Source: an uncultured Lachnospiraceae bacterium
GTDB lineage: Bacteria > Bacillota_A > Clostridia > Lachnospirales > Lachnospiraceae
Reading direction: 5' to 3'
Assembly (NCBI GenBank): GCA_949957035.1
Contig: CATLIP010000095.1
Location: 1-8,921 of the forward strand
Length of the DNA: 8,921 bases
Part shown: in pieces, positions 6,558 to 8,921 of the stretch
Numbering within the stretch: the stretch's first letter is position 1
Layout of the letters: each line of letters starts with the position of its first letter
Position numbers and translations under genes: made by a program
The notes under the pieces: generated by a model
Seen by the model: only the letters and a program-made list of their open reading frames with translations
Told to the model about the DNA's origin: nothing
Databases searched by the model: none

Positions 6558-7940
6558 TTACAGGAATATATATTTCAGAATAAACAGTACTGCCAGCACA
6601 TACATAAGTAAACTGATTTTTTTCTCTTTCGCTTTTCCGGTAATAAGATTCAATGCCACATAAGAAATCACTCCCATAGAAATCCCTTCGGATATACTAT
6701 AGAAAAACGGCATTGCAGCAATACAGATATAACAGGGAAGGGCCTCGGAGATATCGCTGAAATCAATGTTCACAACATTCGTCAACATATAGAACCCTAC
6801 GACAATCAAAGCCGGAGCCGTTGCAAACGACGGAATCGCAAGGAAAATCGGGGAGAGGAACAGCGCCAGTCCGAACAGGATTGCCGTTGTCACAGACGTA
6901 AGCCCCGTCTTGCCGCCCTCAGTCACTCCGGAAGCGCTCTCAACGAAGGTGGTAGTCGTAGTGGTTCCAAGCACAGCGCCCGCAGTGGTGGCAACCGCAT
7001 CCGCCATCAGCGCGCCCTTGATTCTTGGAAGCTTTCCTTCTTCATCCAGCATGTCCGCCTTGGAAGCGACGCCAATCAGCGTACCGATAGTATCAAACAT
7101 ATCCACAAATAAAAACGCAAAGATAACGACAATAAAATTCAGTGAAAAGATTCCGCCAAACTGTAGTTTCCCGAAGACAGGCATGATGCTTGGGATAGAC
7201 AGCCCATTGCTGAAATCCGGAAGAAGTCCGTAGAATCCAAGTTCAGGATTCGGGACGTAAATCCCGGCGAACTGGCAGATGATTCCGAGAATCCAGGTAA
7301 TCAGAATCCCCCACAGAATATTTCCTTTTATATTCTTAATGACTAAGATTCCTGTAATGATCACCCCTGCAATGGCAAGCAAAACAGTAATTCCTACATC
7401 ATTGAAGCCTGCTGTCACGTCATTGGCAAGATTATATCCGTCTATGGAAAACAACTCTACCAATGTAGCGCCCCCCACAACGATATTCGCATTCTGCAGT
7501 CCGATAAATGCGATGAACAGACCGATGCCCACACTGACCGCCGCTTTAAGGTTCAGCGGAATCGCATTAAAAATCGCCTCGCGTACATTCGTGAGGGACA
7601 GGACGATAAAGATAATACCTTCGATGAATACCGCCGTAAGCGCGACCTCCCATTCATATCCCATACCAAGGACTACGGTGTACGCAAAATAAGCGTTCAA
7701 TCCCATTCCGGGTGCAAGGGCAAACGGATAATTGGCCAGAAACGCCATCAGAAGCGTACCGATGAATGATGCCAGCGCCGTTGCTGTGAACACAGCGCCC
7801 TGATCCATTCCTGCTACTGCAAGGATACTGGGATTTACGGCGAGAATATACGCCATTGTCATGAACGTCGTGATGCCCGCCAGTACCTCTGTCCGGATGT
7901 CTGTGTTGTTGTCCTTCAATTTGAAGAGCTTTTCTAACAT
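6558..7940 (-). CDS. NCS2/AzgA-family purine permease
   Basis: This is a 460-aa cytoplasmic membrane transporter of the adenine/guanine/hypoxanthine (AzgA/PbuG-like) branch of the nucleobase-cation symporters. Seen in order are the N-terminal TEVLAGITTFMTMAYIL (about 17-33), APGMGLNAYF (76-85), FVDMFDTIGTLIGVA (278-292), and the Thr-rich loop GTTTTTTFVESASG (325-338) with EGGKTGL following. The length matches the family and hydrophobic segments run throughout, consistent with 12-14 helices. The ATG (7938-7940) has a very strong ribosome binding site, AAAGGAGG, with a 6-nt spacer. The gene converges on the histidine kinase and diverges from the channel gene. The leader is short and has no room for a purine riboswitch, so regulation probably acts at the promoter. 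Which purine it carries is not decidable here. Confidence 0.93.
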   Translation of the reverse strand: MLEKLFKLKDNNTDIRTEVLAGITTFMTMAYILAVNPSILAVAGMDQGAVFTATALASFIGTLLMAFLANYPFALAPGMGLNAYFAYTVVLGMGYEWEVALTAVFIEGIIFIVLSLTNVREAIFNAIPLNLKAAVSVGIGLFIAFIGLQNANIVVGGATLVELFSIDGYNLANDVTAGFNDVGITVLLAIAGVIITGILVIKNIKGNILWGILITWILGIICQFAGIYVPNPELGFYGLLPDFSNGLSIPSIMPVFGKLQFGGIFSLNFIVVIFAFLFVDMFDTIGTLIGVASKADMLDEEGKLPRIKGALMADAVATTAGAVLGTTTTTTFVESASGVTEGGKTGLTSVTTAILFGLALFLSPIFLAIPSFATAPALIVVGFYMLTNVVNIDFSDISEALPCYICIAAMPFFYSISEGISMGVISYVALNLITGKAKEKKISLLMYVLAVLFILKYIFL

Positions 7941-7992
7941 GTTGTTCCTCCTTTTCTCTCAAGCCATTCGTATAGTGAATGATTACTCATTT

Positions 7993-8021
7993 ATATTAGC
8001 AAAATAATGTGCTAAAGTAAA
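7993..8021 (-). promoter_or_regulatory. Likely promoter of the purine permease
   Basis: Read on the - strand, TTTACT (8021-8016) and TAATAT (7998-7993) stand 17 bp apart, each matching four of six consensus bases. The leader to the ATG at 7940 is about 45 nt. Two overlapping small inverted repeats lie just downstream: CATTC/GAATG (7965-7981) and AATGA/TCATT (7978-7991). They could be an operator. The match is moderate. Confidence 0.45.
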
Positions 8022-8065
8022 TGTTTTCTTTCTGTTTTCTTTATGCCGGCAGGTAGACAGAATTT

Positions 8066-8080
8066 TCGAAATATTTTCGA
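8066..8080. promoter_or_regulatory. Palindrome upstream of the channel gene
   Basis: TCGAAA-TAT-TTTCGA is a perfect 15-bp inverted repeat with a 3-bp centre. It overlaps an 11-bp-spaced direct repeat of ATTTTCGA (8062-8069 and 8073-8080). It is centred about 36 bp before the channel promoter -10, where an activator or repressor dimer could bind. Confidence 0.45.
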
Positions 8081-8105
8081 TACATATTTTCTTTGTCCGT
8101 CTGTA

Positions 8106-8114
8106 TGGTATAAT
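8106..8114 (+). promoter_or_regulatory. Extended -10 promoter of the channel gene
   Basis: TGGTATAAT is a full extended -10 (TGnTATAAT), 37 nt before the ATG at 8152. The -35 region (about 8085-8091) is only T-rich. The ribosome binding site AAAAGGAG (8134-8141) follows with a 10-nt spacer. Confidence 0.7.
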
Positions 8115-8151
8115 ATATCAGAAAGTAAGCAGTAAAAGGAGATGGTTTCCT

Positions 8152-8921
8152 ATGAAAAGAAGGAAAAAAATCTATCTGTATATGACTTTGTTTTTGCTAT
8201 TTATCTATATCGGGCTGGTTGTGCTTCTTTATTTCTCTGAATATACGGACAGCAGCGCGACCATCCGAACATTCAGCGATGCGTTCTGGTACTCTCTGGT
8301 TACGCTTACGACGGTAGGCTACGGTGACTTAACGCCCGTAACGCCGCTTGGACATGGGGTAGGAGTCGTGTTTCTGTTCCTGTCTGCAGGAATGATGATG
8401 ACCTTGTTTGGCGCCGTCGTATCCTTTGTCACAAGCGAGGGACTGCCGTTCCTCATGCTTGGTTTTCAGCGGAAGAAAAACTGGTACTATTTTGCCGATT
8501 ACGGTGCGGAAGCCAACACTTTAGCGGAAAATATCTATAAGGAAGATCCGAACGCAGTGATTATCTATGGAGAAAAGATAGACGAGCAGATGGAGTTTCC
8601 GGATTATCCCTGCCTGTTTGTCAACGCGTCCCCTGCAAGAATCGTAGCCTGTAAGAAAGATACAGGCGCCAGATGCAAGATTTTTCTGATGAAGGAAAAT
8701 GATATCGGCGTCAACAGCCGAGCAATTGATTTACATAAATTGCCGGTGGAGGTATATGCAAGAACGACCAACGGACATGACCATCTATCCGGAAACATTA
8801 ATTTTTTCCATAGTTATGACTGCTGTGCGAGGCAGTATTGGCGCACGAAGGCATTATGCAGCCATGAAAATACGATTGTATTGATAGGTTTCGGGAATTA
8901 CGGGCGCTGTATTCTGGAGCG
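8152..8921 (+). CDS. 2-TM potassium channel with NAD-binding-like cytosolic region, 3'-truncated
   Basis: The frame is open from ATG 8152 to the window edge, 256 whole codons, with no stop inside. The N-terminus is basic (MKRRKK), then TM1 (about 7-29), a pore helix ending in the selectivity filter TTVGYGD (residues 53-59), and TM2 (about 68-92). This is the classical two-helix K+ channel pore, which assembles as a tetramer. A cytosolic region follows: a Rossmann-like strand-helix-strand (WYYFADYG at 111-118, AVIIYGE at 135-141) without a glycine motif, then a second segment beginning IGFGNYG with a proper GxGxxG at 246-251, cut by the window end. RCK/TrkA-N domains that bind nucleotides or ions and gate the pore are the expected equivalent. 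The ion preference for K+ is well supported; the gating ligand is unknown. The gene has its own promoter, divergent from the permease. Confidence 0.88.
   Translation, partial: MKRRKKIYLYMTLFLLFIYIGLVVLLYFSEYTDSSATIRTFSDAFWYSLVTLTTVGYGDLTPVTPLGHGVGVVFLFLSAGMMMTLFGAVVSFVTSEGLPFLMLGFQRKKNWYYFADYGAEANTLAENIYKEDPNAVIIYGEKIDEQMEFPDYPCLFVNASPARIVACKKDTGARCKIFLMKENDIGVNSRAIDLHKLPVEVYARTTNGHDHLSGNINFFHSYDCCARQYWRTKALCSHENTIVLIGFGNYGRCILE

Noticed and set aside
7279..7692. 137-codon + strand frame inside the purine permease
   Set aside because: It is antisense to the permease, whose family motifs are intact. The composition is Thr/Ile/Pro-rich and no start signal is present.
7941..8000. Purine riboswitch or PurBox before the purine permease
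   Set aside because: The predicted leader is only about 45 nt, too short for a purine aptamer plus terminator, and no CGAAC-type PurBox pair is visible.

Overview
The window looks like chromosomal DNA from a low-to-mid-GC Gram-positive gut-type Firmicute, most likely a Lachnospiraceae/Clostridium cluster XIVa relative. The reasons are the strong AGGAGG-type ribosome binding sites, extended -10 promoters, a cytidylate-kinase-like protein of a type common in that group, a VanR/VanS-like two-component pair and a Firmicutes-style lipoprotein signal. No mobile element, CRISPR array, rRNA or tRNA is visible. The taxonomic placement is inference.

Layout from left to right. (1) Positions 2-1156 hold the 3' part of an AspT/YidE-type membrane transporter on the + strand, cut by the left edge. 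(2) A perfect 14-bp hairpin at 1169-1216 sits between this gene and a convergent small hypothetical gene (1223-1549, - strand) and can terminate both. (3) An AT-rich intergenic stretch (1550-1875) carries an extended -10 promoter for a three-gene + strand operon: a cytidylate-kinase-like protein, a large unrecognised lipoprotein (4-bp ATGA overlap) and DNA-3-methyladenine glycosylase I (Tag). The operon closes with an intrinsic terminator at 4313-4348. (4) A two-component system follows (response regulator 4469-5176, histidine kinase 5148-6443), preceded by a well-formed promoter on which a 23-bp tandem repeat with four 11/12-bp-spaced half-sites is superimposed. This looks like an autoregulatory OmpR-family site. 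(5) A long nested hairpin without a U-tract (6467-6517) separates the kinase from a convergent NCS2/AzgA-type purine permease (6558-7940, - strand). (6) A divergent promoter region (7941-8151) leads to a 2-TM potassium channel with a cytosolic NAD-binding-like region, running off the right edge.

Functionally this is a set of ordinary housekeeping and membrane-transport units, not an obvious genomic island. The most interesting signals are regulatory or architectural: the repeat array before the response regulator, the nested palindromic hairpin, the palindrome upstream of the channel, and the channel's apparent pairing of a degenerate and a classical Rossmann segment. No clear new multi-gene defence or metabolic system was found. 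The least explained proteins are the 415-aa lipoprotein and the 108-aa protein with a basic tail.
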